Of a stretch of 46,048 nucleotides of DNA, positions 1 to 9,900 are shown piece after piece. A program made the translations under genes and the position numbers. Under the pieces are notes generated by a model. The model was not told the origin of the DNA. It saw only the letters and a program-made list of their open reading frames with translations, and searched no databases. The stretch is from assembly GCA_022705425.1 (NCBI GenBank), contig JAKJEM010000011.1, forward strand, positions 4,761 through 50,808. The letters run 5' to 3'. The stretch's first letter is position 1, and every line of letters begins with the position of its first letter. The stretch is from Planctomycetota bacterium. Lineage in GTDB: Bacteria > Planctomycetota > Brocadiia > CAIUPP01.

Positions 1-37
1 CTCCCCGCCGGCGGCGGTCAACTCCCAATTGGTCAGT

Positions 38-1285
38 TTACCCCGAGAACTTGCCGACGAGCAAGGTCGCGTTGTGTCCCCCGAACCCGAAGGAGTTCGA
101 GAGCGCCTTTCGGACCGCGCACGGACGCGCGACGTTCGGGACGTAGTCCAGATCGCAGTCGGGGTCGGGCGTCTGATAGTTGGCCGTGGGGTGGATCACC
201 CCGCGATGTATGACCAGCGCCGTGGCAACCAGTTCGACACCGCCGGAGGCGCCCAGCAGGTGGCCGACCATGGACTTGGTGGAACTGATCGCGACCTTGC
301 GGGCGTGATCGCCCAGCGCGATCTTGATGGCCACCGTTTCGGCCTTGTCCCCCAGCGGAGTGGACGTGCCGTGGGCGTTGATGTACTCCACCTCCTCGGG
401 GTTCACGCCGCCGTCGCGCAGCGCCATGCGCATGGCCAGCGAAGGCCCGCGCCCGGAGGGGTCCGGCTCCACGATGTGATTGCCGTCGTCCGAAGCGCCG
501 AAGCCCAGGAACTCGGCGTAGATGCGCGCGCCGCGACGGCGCGCATGTTCCAGCTCCTCCAGGACGAGTATGCCCGACCCCTCGCCCATGACGAAGCCGT
601 CGCGCTCGCGGTCGAAGGGGCGCGACGCCTTTTCCGGTTGGTCGTTGCGCGTGGAAAGCGCCTTCGCCGCGCAAAAACCGGCCGTGCCCAGGGGGGTGAT
701 GGCCGCCTCACTCCCGCCGGAGATCATCACGTCCGCGTCGCCGCTGCGCACCGCACGGAAGGCGATCCCCAGCGAATGACTACTCGACGCACACGCCGAG
801 GTCGCCCCGAAGTTGGGTCCCATGAGCTGGTACTGGATGGCGATCTGACCGGCGCAGGCGTTGCCCATCAGTTTGGGCACCAGGAAGGGCGACACGCGCT
901 TCGGCCCTTTCTCGCGCAGACGGGTGTGCTGTTCCTCGATCTCCCACAGCCCGCCGATGCCCGTGCCCACGACAACGCCGCAACGCGTGCGGTCCTCCTT
1001 TTCGAAGTCCAGCCCGGAGTCCTTCACCGCCTGAACCGCCGCCGCGACGCCGAATTGCGTGAAGCGGTCCACCCGGTTCGCGCTGCGCTTGTCCATCCAT
1101 TGCAGCGGATCGAAGTCCTGAATCTCGCCGGCGATCTTGCAGTCAAACTCCGACGTGTCAAACGCCTTGATGAGCTTGACGCCCGACCGGCCGGACGTCA
1201 GTCCCGCCCAATAGGTCTCGATATCGTGACCGAGGGTACTGACGATGCCCAACCCGGTGATGACGACGCGACGCGCTTCGTTCAC
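38..1285 (-). CDS. fabF: 3-oxoacyl-[ACP] synthase II (FabF/KAS II)
   Basis: This cytoplasmic condensing enzyme elongates acyl-ACP with malonyl-ACP in type II fatty-acid synthesis. The 415-aa product has the usual family length. The KAS catalytic triad is visible: Cys165 in TSACASS, His305 in NAHGTSTP and His342 in the KSMVGHLLG motif. I start it at a GTG (VNEARRVVITG) because AGGGAGGG sits about 6 nt upstream; the open frame extends 21 codons further but that part resembles no KAS N-terminus. It is the last visible gene of rpmF-plsX-fabHDG-acpP-fabF, 65 bp after acpP, an order known from many bacteria. The assignment is close to certain; KAS II is preferred over KAS I because of the acpP linkage and operon position. 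Confidence 0.97.
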   Translation of the reverse strand: MNEARRVVITGLGIVSTLGHDIETYWAGLTSGRSGVKLIKAFDTSEFDCKIAGEIQDFDPLQWMDKRSANRVDRFTQFGVAAAVQAVKDSGLDFEKEDRTRCGVVVGTGIGGLWEIEEQHTRLREKGPKRVSPFLVPKLMGNACAGQIAIQYQLMGPNFGATSACASSSHSLGIAFRAVRSGDADVMISGGSEAAITPLGTAGFCAAKALSTRNDQPEKASRPFDRERDGFVMGEGSGILVLEELEHARRRGARIYAEFLGFGASDDGNHIVEPDPSGRGPSLAMRMALRDGGVNPEEVEYINAHGTSTPLGDKAETVAIKIALGDHARKVAISSTKSMVGHLLGASGGVELVATALVIHRGVIHPTANYQTPDPDCDLDYVPNVARPCAVRKALSNSFGFGGHNATLLVGKFSG

Positions 1286-1350
1286 GCGACCCTCCCTGGC
1301 GGGTGACGTAGGCGGCGGGAGACACTCCCGCCGCCGCGCCCGCCGCACGT

Positions 1351-1632
1351 TTAGGCCTGCTTCGTGTCCTTGCCTTCCTTCTTCTGGCCGGCGTGTTCCT
1401 GCACGTACTTGATCGCGTCGCCGACGGTCTGGAGCTTCTGCGCCTCCTCCTCCGGCACGCTCAGGTCGAACTCGTCTTCGATGTCCATCACCAGCTCCAC
1501 AACGTCCAGGCTGTCCGCGCCCAGGTCGTTGACGATGGACTTCTCGGGGGTGATCTCCTCCTTCGGCTTGTCCATCTTCTCCGCCACGATCTCGATGATC
1601 CGGTCATGGATTTCCTGATTCCTGTCCGACAC
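1351..1632 (-). CDS. acpP: acyl carrier protein
   Basis: This is the small acidic carrier of growing acyl chains for the Fab enzymes and PlsX. The 93-aa product has the classic four-helix ACP sequence, with the phosphopantetheine attachment Ser41 in LGADSLDVVEL. Its C-terminus is Lys-rich (GQKKEGKDTKQA) and slightly longer than in the roughly 78-aa E. coli ACP. The start is a GTG (VSDRNQEIHDR) preceded by AAGGAG; the upstream in-frame extension would break the ACP fold. It lies between fabG and fabF, as in many bacteria, so the cluster supplies both carrier and enzymes from one transcript. Confidence 0.97.
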   Translation of the reverse strand: MSDRNQEIHDRIIEIVAEKMDKPKEEITPEKSIVNDLGADSLDVVELVMDIEDEFDLSVPEEEAQKLQTVGDAIKYVQEHAGQKKEGKDTKQA

Positions 1633-1689
1633 AGTGGTCTCCTTTCCTCTAGGGCGACTCCTTCGCCCGAACCCAGACAACCGACCGAC

Positions 1690-2442
1690 TTACATGCCCA
1701 TGCCGCCGTCCACGTGAAGGACGTGGCCCGTGATGTAGCTCGACTCGTCCGACGCCAGGAACAGCACGGCGTTGGCGATGTCCTGCGGCTCGCTGTAGCG
1801 CGCCAGCGGGATCATCTTCAGCATCGCCGCCTTCGCCTCCTCGGGCAGTTTGTCCGTCATCGCCGTCTTGACGTACCCCGGCGCAATCGCGTTCACCCGG
1901 ATGTTCCGGCTCGCCAGCTCGCGCGCCGCCGACTTCGTCAACCCGATCATTCCCGCCTTGCTCGCGGAGTAGTTGCACTGTCCCGCATTGCCGATGACGC
2001 CGACCACGGAGGCGATGTTCACAATGCACCCGGACTGCTGCTTCAGCATGTAGCGCGCCGCCGCCCGCAGACACACAAACGCCCCCCGCAGGTTGATCGC
2101 CAGCACCTTGTCCCAGTCCTCGTCGCTCATCCGCAGCAGCATCGCGTCGCGCGTGATCCCGGCGTTGTTCACCAGCACGTCCACGGAGCCGAACGTCCCC
2201 TGGATCTCCTTGAACAGCCCGGTCACCTGCTCGGTGTGGGTCACGTCGGCCAGATAGCCCTGCGCCTTCACGCCCTTCGCCGCGATCTCCGCCGCCGTCG
2301 CCTTCACGTCCTCAATCACGTCCAGCAGCGCAATGTTCGCGCCGGACTCGGCCAGCGTCAGTGCGGCGATCCGGCCGATCCCGCGCGCGCCGCCGGTGAT
2401 TACGGCCGTCTTCCCCTTCAGGGGCGTCGGGGTCCTGGGCAC
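1690..2442 (-). CDS. fabG: 3-oxoacyl-[ACP] reductase FabG
   Basis: This NADPH-dependent short-chain dehydrogenase reduces beta-ketoacyl-ACP in the elongation cycle. The 250-aa product shows the Rossmann motif TGGARGIG (residues 16-23), the NNAG motif near residue 92, and the catalytic Ser145, Tyr158 and Lys162 (YSASK). The C-terminal VDGGMGM is typical of FabG. The start codon is GTG, directly behind a strong AAGGAGGAGAAC ribosome site, so three neighbouring genes (fabG, acpP, fabF) all use GTG. It sits 42 bp after fabD and 57 bp before acpP. Operon context makes the fatty-acid role much more likely than another SDR activity. Confidence 0.97.
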   Translation of the reverse strand: MPRTPTPLKGKTAVITGGARGIGRIAALTLAESGANIALLDVIEDVKATAAEIAAKGVKAQGYLADVTHTEQVTGLFKEIQGTFGSVDVLVNNAGITRDAMLLRMSDEDWDKVLAINLRGAFVCLRAAARYMLKQQSGCIVNIASVVGVIGNAGQCNYSASKAGMIGLTKSAARELASRNIRVNAIAPGYVKTAMTDKLPEEAKAAMLKMIPLARYSEPQDIANAVLFLASDESSYITGHVLHVDGGMGM

Positions 2443-2484
2443 GTTCTCCTCCTTCCAAGTCCCTCTGAGATTCCGTCCCGTCGT

Positions 2485-3408
2485 TCAGCGTGTCAGGGCG
2501 TCGGACGATGAAACGTTCAACACGGCGGCATCGGGCGCGACGCGCTTCATCAGGCCGGAGAGCACTTTGCCCGGACCGATCTCGATGAAGCTCGTGTAGC
2601 CGTCCCGGACCAGCCGTTGCACCGACTGGCTCCAGAGGACCGGGCTCTTGACCTGGCGCGCCAGCGCCCGGCGAATGTCGTCCGGGTCTGAAACCGGCTC
2701 CGCGCTCACGTTCGCAATCAGCGTCAGCGTCGGCGCGCGCAGCGCCGCCGCGGCCAGTTCCGCCTCCAGCCGCTCCGCCGCCGGCGCCATCAGCGGCGAA
2801 TGGAAGGCCCCGCTCACCGCCAGGGGCAGCACCCGCTTGGCGCCGCGCTCGCGCGCCAGCGCCGCCGCGCGCTCCACCCCCTCGCGCGTGCCCGAGATGA
2901 CGACCTGGCCGGGGCAGTTGAAGTTCGCCGCCACCACCATCGCCGTCTCGCGCGCCTGCGCGCAGATGGCCTCCACAATCCCGTCTTCCAGCCCCAGGAT
3001 GCTCATCATCGTCCCCGGGTTCTGCGCGCACGCCGCGTCCATGAACTCGCCGCGCTTCTGCACCAGGCGGAGCGCGTCCTCGAATCCCATCGCCCCCGAC
3101 ATCACCAGCGCGCTATACTCCCCCAGGCTCAGCCCCGCCACGGACGTCACCGCCGAGAGGCTCTCCGGCTTCGCGGCTTTCAGCGCCTCCAGGATGGCCA
3201 CGCTTGTGGTCAGGATCGCCGGCTGGCACCGCGCCGTACGGTCCAGTTCCGCCTGCGGGCCGTTGAAACACAGGGCCGCCACGTCCCAGCCCAGCGTCTT
3301 CGCCGCCTGATCGAAGACGCGCGCCGCCGCCGGATGGGCCGCAAAGTCCTTGCCCATGCCGACTGCCTGCGCCCCCTGTCCGGGGAAGAGAAGGGCTGTC
3401 TTGCTCAT
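2485..3408 (-). CDS. fabD: malonyl-CoA:ACP transacylase FabD
   Basis: FabD loads malonate from CoA onto ACP to feed the condensing enzymes. The 307-aa product begins MSKTALLFPGQGAQ, a signature FabD N-terminus. It carries the nucleophile Ser94 in GLSLGEYSA and the catalytic His203 in FHSPLM. Ten additional upstream codons are open but lack family similarity, so the ATG at this MSKT is chosen. The gene starts 2 bp after the fabH stop codon, consistent with translational coupling. Length and motifs are normal. Confidence 0.97.
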   Translation of the reverse strand: MSKTALLFPGQGAQAVGMGKDFAAHPAAARVFDQAAKTLGWDVAALCFNGPQAELDRTARCQPAILTTSVAILEALKAAKPESLSAVTSVAGLSLGEYSALVMSGAMGFEDALRLVQKRGEFMDAACAQNPGTMMSILGLEDGIVEAICAQARETAMVVAANFNCPGQVVISGTREGVERAAALARERGAKRVLPLAVSGAFHSPLMAPAAERLEAELAAAALRAPTLTLIANVSAEPVSDPDDIRRALARQVKSPVLWSQSVQRLVRDGYTSFIEIGPGKVLSGLMKRVAPDAAVLNVSSSDALTR

Positions 3409-3410
3409 GG

Positions 3411-4403
3411 CTACCACCGAATGACCGCAGAACTCCACGACAGGCCGCCGCCGAAGGCGACCAGCACCACCGCATCGCCGCGCTTGATCCGCCCGGCGCG
3501 CACGGCTTCATCCAGCGCGATCGGCACCGAGGCCGCCGACGTGTTGCCGAACCGGTCTATGTTGCAGTAGAGCTTCTCCATCCCGATGTTCAGCCGCTCC
3601 GCCGCCGCCTGCAGGATGCGGCTGTTCACCTGGTGCGGCACGATCAACGCCACGTCGTTCATCGTCAGCCCCGAGTCGCGCAGCGCCGCCTCGACCAGGT
3701 CGGCCATCTTCACGACCGCGAAGCGGAAGGTCTCGCGCCCGTTGATCTGCATGTAGTGCAGCCGCTGCCGCACCGTCTCCTCGCTCGCCGGAAGCGCCGA
3801 ACCCCCGGCGGGCACCTTCATGAAGTCGCTCCCGGCGCCTTCCACGCCGTACTCGGAGGCGAGAATGCCGTTCCCCGCGTCGCTTGCGCGCAGCACCGCC
3901 GCGCCCGCCCCGTCGCCGAAGAGAATGCACGAGGCCCGGTCGGTGAAGTCCGTGATCCGCGTCAGCGTCTCCGCCCCGATCACCAGCACCGTCTGCCGCG
4001 GATCGGCCTCGATCAACCGCGCCCCCATGATCGTGGCATACACGAAGCCCGCGCACGCCGCCGAAAGGTCGAACCCGCCGGTGTTCGGCGCGCCGAGCTT
4101 CTTCTGGATCAGGCACGACGTCGAGGGGAAGAAATGGTCCGGGGTGATCGTGGCCGTGATGATGAGGGTGACATCCTCCGGCTTCAGCCCGGCGGCGTCC
4201 AGCGCGCGCCGCGCCGCCTCGACGCCGAGATCGCTCGTGGCCTGGCCTTCGGCCGCCACGCGCCGCTGCCGGATCCCCGTGCGCGTGAAGATCCACTCGT
4301 CGCTCGTCTCCACCAGCTTCTCGAGGTCGGCGTTCGTCAGGACCTTCTCCGGAAGGTACGATCCGGTGCCGACGATGGCGGCTCTGATCTTGGGCGGTGT
4401 CAT
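3411..4403 (-). CDS. fabH: 3-oxoacyl-[ACP] synthase III (FabH/KAS III)
   Basis: FabH initiates fatty-acid synthesis by condensing an acyl-CoA, usually acetyl-CoA, with malonyl-ACP. The 330-aa product has the KAS III triad: Cys117 in DLSAACAGF, His257 in VPHQVNSRI and Asn287 in DRFGNTSAAS. It also has the typical N-terminus (IVGTGSYLPEKVLTN) and the family motif WIFTRTGIRQRR. The start ATG overlaps the plsX stop codon as ATGA, and fabD starts 2 bp after its stop, so plsX-fabH-fabD are almost certainly co-translated. A long in-frame extension upstream runs through plsX in another frame and is not real coding sequence. Confidence 0.97.
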   Translation of the reverse strand: MTPPKIRAAIVGTGSYLPEKVLTNADLEKLVETSDEWIFTRTGIRQRRVAAEGQATSDLGVEAARRALDAAGLKPEDVTLIITATITPDHFFPSTSCLIQKKLGAPNTGGFDLSAACAGFVYATIMGARLIEADPRQTVLVIGAETLTRITDFTDRASCILFGDGAGAAVLRASDAGNGILASEYGVEGAGSDFMKVPAGGSALPASEETVRQRLHYMQINGRETFRFAVVKMADLVEAALRDSGLTMNDVALIVPHQVNSRILQAAAERLNIGMEKLYCNIDRFGNTSAASVPIALDEAVRAGRIKRGDAVVLVAFGGGLSWSSAVIRW

Positions 4404-5413
4404 TCCTTGTCGGCGGCTCCGGGCATGTCCTTCAGGGCTTCCGCGATCGAACCGTTGACGTTCGTCCGCACGCAGTTCATGGCGCGCAGAATGCCCGTCG
4501 CCACGGCCTTCGCGTTCGAGCGTCCGTGCAGGATGATGACGCCCCCGTCCACCCCCGCCAGAAGCCCGCCGCCATACTCGGCGAAGTCCACGCGGCGCTC
4601 CAGGTTGAGCAGGACCGGACGCATCAGGTTGAAGCTCAAGCGCCCCCATACGTCGCGGAAGATGGCCTTGCGCAGCACGTCGGCGAGCATCTCGCCGTAT
4701 CCCTCGATGGCCTTCAGTACGGCGTTGCCGGTGAACCCGTCGCAGACGACGACGTCGAACTGCCCGTTGAAGATGTCGCGCCCTTCGGCATTGCCGCAGA
4801 AGTTGACCGGCGCCGCGCCCAGCAGCGCCGAGGCGTCCTTCACCAGCGTGTTGCCCTTCGTGTCCTCCTCGCCAATGCTGATGATCCCCACGCGAGGCTT
4901 CTCGATGTCGTACAACGCCTTGCTCAGGATCGAGCCCATCACCCCGTACTGGCACAGGTGCGAAGGCTTGCAGTTGAGGTTCGCCCCCACGTCAATCAGA
5001 ATGCAGTGTCCGGTCGCCGACGGCGCGCTGATGGCGATTCCCACGCGCCGGACCCCCGGGATCGGTTTGAGAAGGATCGTGGCGGCCGCCGCCATCGCCC
5101 CGGTGTTCCCGGCGCTGATCATGGCGTCCGCCTTCTTCATCGCCACCAGCTTCATCCCGACCAGGATCGAATTGTCCGGCTTCTTGCGAATCGCATCCAC
5201 CGGCTTCTCGTCCATCCCCACCACCTGTGAGGCGTGGACGATCTCGATGTTGGACGGGACCGCGCTCATCCCGGCCAGTTCCTTCTCGACGGCGGCGCGA
5301 TCGCCCACCAGCACCACGGTATGGTCCGGGCGCGCCTCGGCGGCCTGCACACCGCCCAGGACGGCTTCGCGGGGAGCGAAGTCCCCGCCCATGGCATCGA
5401 GCGCAATCCGCAT
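4400..5413 (-). CDS. plsX: phosphate acyltransferase PlsX
   Basis: PlsX converts acyl-ACP to acyl-phosphate, the donor used by PlsY for glycerol-3-phosphate acylation, and so links Fab output to phospholipid synthesis at the membrane. The 337-aa product begins MRIALDAMGGDFAP, the diagnostic PlsX N-terminus, and contains ISAGNTGA and the conserved VCDGFTGNA segment. The ATG is chosen for that N-terminus; it lies 5 bp after the rpmF stop. Its own stop overlaps the fabH start. Length and motifs are normal for the family. Confidence 0.97.
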   Translation of the reverse strand: MRIALDAMGGDFAPREAVLGGVQAAEARPDHTVVLVGDRAAVEKELAGMSAVPSNIEIVHASQVVGMDEKPVDAIRKKPDNSILVGMKLVAMKKADAMISAGNTGAMAAAATILLKPIPGVRRVGIAISAPSATGHCILIDVGANLNCKPSHLCQYGVMGSILSKALYDIEKPRVGIISIGEEDTKGNTLVKDASALLGAAPVNFCGNAEGRDIFNGQFDVVVCDGFTGNAVLKAIEGYGEMLADVLRKAIFRDVWGRLSFNLMRPVLLNLERRVDFAEYGGGLLAGVDGGVIILHGRSNAKAVATGILRAMNCVRTNVNGSIAEALKDMPGAADKE

Positions 5414-5418
5414 GAGGG

Positions 5419-5601
5419 TCAGGCCTTGTCCATGGAGATCACTTCGCGGTTGGCGTAGTACCCGCACGTCGGACATACCCGGTGCGGCTCCTTGACCGTG
5501 TCGCAGCGCGGGCACACCGTCCGTCCGGGCTTGCTCAGCCCCGTGCCCGTACGACGCTTGCGCCCACGGGTCTTGGAATGCCTTCGTTTCGGATTCGCCA
5601 T
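5419..5601 (-). CDS. rpmF: 50S ribosomal protein L32
   Basis: This is a small structural protein of the large ribosomal subunit. The 60-aa product begins MANPKRRHSKTRGRKRR, the L32 signature, and has a zinc-ribbon pair CPRC/CPTC separated by 10 residues, so it is the zinc-binding (C+) form. The start is set by that N-terminus, with CAGGAGAG upstream. It is the first gene of the fatty-acid operon. The yceD (DUF177) gene that often precedes rpmF is not found in the 5' leader. Confidence 0.95.
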   Translation of the reverse strand: MANPKRRHSKTRGRKRRTGTGLSKPGRTVCPRCDTVKEPHRVCPTCGYYANREVISMDKA

Positions 5602-5819
5602 CCCGATCTCTCCTGACTTGCGTAAAAAGGAAGAGGCTGCCCGTCGAGGCTGCCGGAACGCAAACATACCTCCAGCGCGCTCATGCCGCGCAACGCGGCG
5701 TCACCTGGGCCGCCGAGCGCCCTCCGGCCCATCGGGCCTGTCCGACCGGCTAACGCGCGCCTGACGCCCGCTTCACGGACGCGACGCCCGCCGGCGCGGG
5801 CTCCCGGCAAAGTCGCGGT

Positions 5820-5848
5820 ATCCTATTGAAAACAGGCTGAAAAGTCAA
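5820..5848 (-). promoter_or_regulatory. sigma70-type promoter for rpmF-plsX-fab operon
   Basis: On the minus strand the sequence reads TTGACT (5848-5843), a 17-nt spacer and TAGGAT (5825-5820). The -35 matches consensus in 5 of 6 positions and the -10 in 4 of 6, with ideal spacing. It lies in a locally AT-rich patch within very GC-rich DNA. The predicted start site is near 5813. Confidence 0.7.
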
Positions 5849-5986
5849 GTCGCGCCTTCACCCCGACTTGCGCCGTCCGCCTTATCGGGTGTGGGAACCT
5901 CCCCGCCCGACGATGCAATCTGTTGTATCCGGCCCCCCGACCCACGCCGCCGCTTGGGGACGGAGCGTGTGCCATTCACGCAACGA

Positions 5987-6010
5987 GGGGCGCAGCCCGC
6001 GCTGCGCCCC
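5987..6010 (-). terminator. hairpin downstream of the LysM gene
   Basis: A perfect 9-bp inverted repeat (GGGGCGCAG, 6-nt loop, CTGCGCCCC) lies about 30 bp after the LysM gene stop. The stem can be extended outward by AACG/CGTT after one mismatch. There is no clear U-tract on the minus strand, so it may be a transcript-end hairpin or a Rho-dependent 3' end and not a canonical intrinsic terminator. Confidence 0.4.
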
Positions 6011-6039
6011 CCGTTCGGGTGCGTTGCCGCCCGCTCGCC

Positions 6040-6804
6040 TCACTTGTCCGCCGGGATCACCAGATCCGTCCCGGCCTGGAGGTCATCCGGGCTCTTCATC
6101 TTCGCCTTGTTCGCCTCGTAGATCAGCTTCCACTTGGCGTCTGTGCCGTAGTAGCGGCGGGAAATGGCGCTCAACGTCTCGCCGGCCGCCACCTTGTGGT
6201 GCCTGGCCGCCGCGGCGGGCTTCGTCGTGGCCGTGGTCGCCCCGGGGGCCGGTGTCGGCTTCGGCGCGGGGCGCGCAGCACTGCCCAACTCCGGAATCAC
6301 CAGCTCCTGGCCGGGCTTCAGGTTGTAGGGCGCCGCAATCTTGTTCGCCTCGGCGATGACCTTGTACTTGCTCTCGTCGCCGTAGAACTGCTTGGCGATC
6401 TTGGCCAGCGAGTCGTTCGCCACCACCTTGTATTTCCGCTCTCCGGCCGGCGGCAGAACGGTGACGGGCGTCGGAGTGACCGGCGGCGGCACGTCAATCC
6501 CCGCCAGGGTCGTCGTCGGTGCGCCCGGCAGCGCCGGGGCAACCGCCGCGCTGACCGTTGTCGTCGGGGCCGCCGCCACCGCCGTTGTCGCCTTCGGCGC
6601 GCCCGGAATCGTCACTTCCGGCGATCCGCCCGGCGTGGCCACCGGCGGAGCGACCGGCTCCGGAATCGCGGGCAACACGGCCGCCGTGTCCATCGGCGTC
6701 GGCGGCGGAAGGGTCTTCTTGCTGCTCCGCGCCCACCAGAAGATGCCGATCAACGCGATCAGGAGCACGCCGATGGCAATGCCGATCTTGACGTCCCGCT
6801 GCAT
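6040..6804 (-). CDS. membrane-anchored protein with two LysM domains
   Basis: The 254-aa product starts MQRDVKIGIAIGVL and has one N-terminal membrane segment (about residues 7-24). A long Pro/Ala/Thr/Val-rich linker follows (about 30-120), then two LysM repeats at about 125-171 and 203-251, joined by a second Pro/Ala/Thr linker. Each LysM ends in a typical L.PG.ELVIP or LQAGTDLVIP strand. This layout suggests an inner-membrane-anchored periplasmic protein that binds peptidoglycan. I chose the ATG behind GGGAAAGGGCAGGG; an ATG ten codons upstream (at 6834) is possible. It lies about 100 bp after secDF on the same strand and may be co-transcribed with it. No enzymatic domain is seen and the specific role is unknown. 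Confidence 0.85.
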   Translation of the reverse strand: MQRDVKIGIAIGVLLIALIGIFWWARSSKKTLPPPTPMDTAAVLPAIPEPVAPPVATPGGSPEVTIPGAPKATTAVAAAPTTTVSAAVAPALPGAPTTTLAGIDVPPPVTPTPVTVLPPAGERKYKVVANDSLAKIAKQFYGDESKYKVIAEANKIAAPYNLKPGQELVIPELGSAARPAPKPTPAPGATTATTKPAAAARHHKVAAGETLSAISRRYYGTDAKWKLIYEANKAKMKSPDDLQAGTDLVIPADK

Positions 6805-6900
6805 GACCCTGCCCTTTCCCTCAAAATCATTCATCTCGCCGCCGCGCGCCCACGCGCGCCGTACGGCGCTCAGAGCCTTCTATCCGGCGGCTGCGTCCGC

Positions 6901-9900
6901 CTACCGCCGTTCGTCACCGCGAAATGTAACGAGTCGGTACAGTTTCCGCAAGCCCGCGACGTAAGAATCCCAGTCCACCAGGATCGGCGCCGCAATGAAG
7001 ACCGAGCTGTAACACCCGACAAAGGTTCCCACCACCATGACGAAGGCGAAGCCGTGGATCACCGGACCGCCCATGATGTAGAGCACCACCACCACGATAA
7101 ACACCGTCAGCGCCATCAGGATCGTCCGCGACAGCGTCTGGTTCACGCTCATATCCACCAGGTCCGCGTCCACCCGCCGCCGCACGCCGCCCATGTTCTC
7201 GCGGATGCGGTCGAACACGACGATGGTGTCGTTGACCGAGTAACCGACCAGCGTCAGGAAGGCAGCGACCATCGTGACGTTCATCTTGATGTCGCTCAGG
7301 CCGAGCAGATTGCCGATCGCCGTCCCCGACAACGCATCGGCCACCCCCACGCAGCCCAGCGTCACCAGCACGTCGTGGATCAACGCCAGCACCGCCGCCA
7401 GCCCGAACTTCGCCTCCCCGAAGCGGAACCAGAGGTAGAAGATCATCGCGACCCAGCTCAGGATAATCGCCAGAATCGCCTTGTTCTTCATCTCGCCCGC
7501 CACCACACCGCCGATCGTCTCGATGCTGCGGAAGGGATCGGCGTAATACGCGCGGAAGGACTCCGCGATCTTCTTCTGCGCCGCGGACGTCTCCTCTGCG
7601 CCGCCCGTCAGGCGGACAAAGACCTCTCCGACCGACCGGTTCGCCACCGCGCGCGCGTTCAGGTCGCCCTGCACCACCAGCGCCTCGGCGCAACCCGCTC
7701 GCGTCAGCACATTCCGGATTTCCTGAACCTGCATCGGCCGGCTCAGCGCCAGTTTGAAGAAGGACGCCCCGCCGGCCTTCGGATCGCCGGGGTAGTAGGC
7801 CGGCGCCTCCGCCGCCGCCATCGTGACGGCCGGCGCGGCGTTCGGGTCATCCGCCAGTTCCTCCTTGAACAGCGCCACCAGCCGCTCGCGCACACGCTCC
7901 GCCGCCTTTTCCTCCGACAGCGGGTTCATCATGACCAGGAAGGACTCGGAGTTGAGGCCGACCGGGATCACCGAGCGCACCAGCGCCGCCGCCCCCGCGT
8001 CCACGAACTTGTCCCGCACCACCGTCTCCGTCAGCGGCTCGCTCAACGAAAGCCGCAGCTCCCCGGAGACCGGCGCCGAGAAACTCATGACCTTCAGCTC
8101 CTTCTTCTGCGAGTTCCGCACCCGCAGCACGTCCCCTTCCTTCCCGCGCACGGCCATCTCGCGCGCGACCTCGGCGCCCGCGTCCACGCCGTGGCCGGCC
8201 ACGCGGACGTCCGCCGGCAGCGCGCCGTTGAACACCTCGCGCGCCAGCGCCTCGCGCACCGCCGCCGTCGAGCACGCGTCGCCCAGCTTCAGCACAACAT
8301 ACCCGCGGACGATCTCCACCCCCGTCGCGCTGCGCGCGTCTTCCTCGCGCACGAAGTCCCCGATCGTCACCCGCACCGACTGGCTCACCAAGTGCGCATC
8401 GAGCGCCTTGAGCAGCCGCGAGATCGTCTCGTCGTCCGAGACGCCGCCCACCTGGAACTTCACGACGAACTCCTGCGCTTTACCGGGCAGGACTACGTCG
8501 CGGATGGTGGACTCGGTGTATCGCCGGTTCGCCAGCAGGTCGCGCAGCGTTGTCTCGTTGATCGCCGAACTCGTCCGCACTTCATACTGGTACGGCGTCT
8601 TCGTCTCCTGCACGCTCCCCAGCAGGTTCCGGTCCTTCAGCGCCGCCGAAAGGTCGTCGGCCAGCTTCTCGCGCTTCTGCTCCTCCGTCAGCCGGCGCAC
8701 GCGGATCGAGAACAACGTCGGGTCCTTCGCCTCGCGCTGCGCGGCGGCGGAACTCCACACGCTCTGCACGTCGGCGTTCTTGAAGACCCCGTCCACCCGG
8801 CGCCGGAACTCGCCGATCGGCACCCCCTTGCGCAGCTCCATGACGGCGCGGAAACCGCCGGTCAGGTCGGTATCGTACTTCTCCTCCCCCCGCATCGCGA
8901 AGACGATGAATCCGCCGACGATGAAGACAACAGACCCCACCGCGCAGATGCCCCGGTATCGGCTGAAGGGGAAACGCGGCGCATTCATCAGCTTGAACAT
9001 GTGGAGCCTCGTCAGCCAGCCCTGCTCCACCAGGAAGTCCACGATCCACCGCGTCACCCACACCGCCGTGAACATGCTGACCGCGATCCCCAGCGTCAGC
9101 GTGACCGCAAAGCCCCGGACGGGCCCGGCCCCCACGCCGAAGAGGATCAACCCCGTGATGATCGTCGTCAGGTTGCTGTCCAAAATCGTGATGAACGCCC
9201 GCTCGTACCCGGCGCGGATTGCCAGCCGCAGCGTCTTCCCGCGCTCCGATTCCTCGCGGATGCGCTCGTTAATGAGCACGTTCGCGTCCACCGCCATCCC
9301 CAGCGTCAGCACCAGCCCCGCGATGCCCGGCAGCGTCAGCACCGACTGCATCCCCGCCATCAGCGCCAGGGTGATGACCAGGTTCAGCACCACCGCCAGG
9401 TTCGCCACCATGCCGGTGATGAAGTAGTAAACGGCCATGAAGATGAGCACCAGGATCAGCGAGATAAGACTCGCCCGGATGCCCGACCGGATGCTGTCCT
9501 CGCCCAGCTGGGCCCCGACCGTATTGTTCCATTCCAGTTCGATGTCCGCCGGAAGCTGCCCGGCGCGCAACGTCGAGACCAGGTCGTTCACCTCGGCGCG
9601 CGTGAAGTGGCCGGTGATGATCCCCGACCCCGAAATGCGCGAGCGGATCGTCGGCGCCGAGTAGAGGTCCTCGTCCAGGATGATCGCCAGCATCCGGCCC
9701 CGGTTCTCTTCGGTCAACCGCTCGAAGGCCAGCCGGCCCGCCCCCCGGAACCCGAACCCCACCGCCGGCATCCCCGTCTCGTCCTCGGTCGGGTGGGGGT
9801 TCGTCATCCACTCGCCCGTGACGCGCGGGCTGTTCTCCACCAGGTACCAGTCGCGCGAGCCCGGCGGCAGCGCTTTCACCTGGTCGTACGTCCCGCGGTG

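Larger units (their letters stand above)
5602..6039 (-). other. Intergenic region and leader of the rpmF-fab operon
   Basis: This stretch of about 440 bp has no convincing gene. It contains the predicted fab operon promoter, an untranslated leader of about 210 nt between the predicted start site (near 5813) and rpmF, and a hairpin downstream of the LysM gene. The leader contains small GC-rich stems, for example GCCGCG/CGCGGC around 5685-5699 and GGCCC/GGGCC near 5727-5739. I see no recognised riboswitch. Open frames here have no recognisable protein signature, and none resembles YceD. Confidence 0.6.

Noticed and set aside
1..37. Possible terminator after fabF
   Set aside because: Only 37 bp are visible and no clear hairpin with U-tract is seen on the minus strand.
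5535..5810. Possible yceD-like gene upstream of rpmF
   Set aside because: The frame overlaps rpmF in a different reading frame and shows no DUF177 features.
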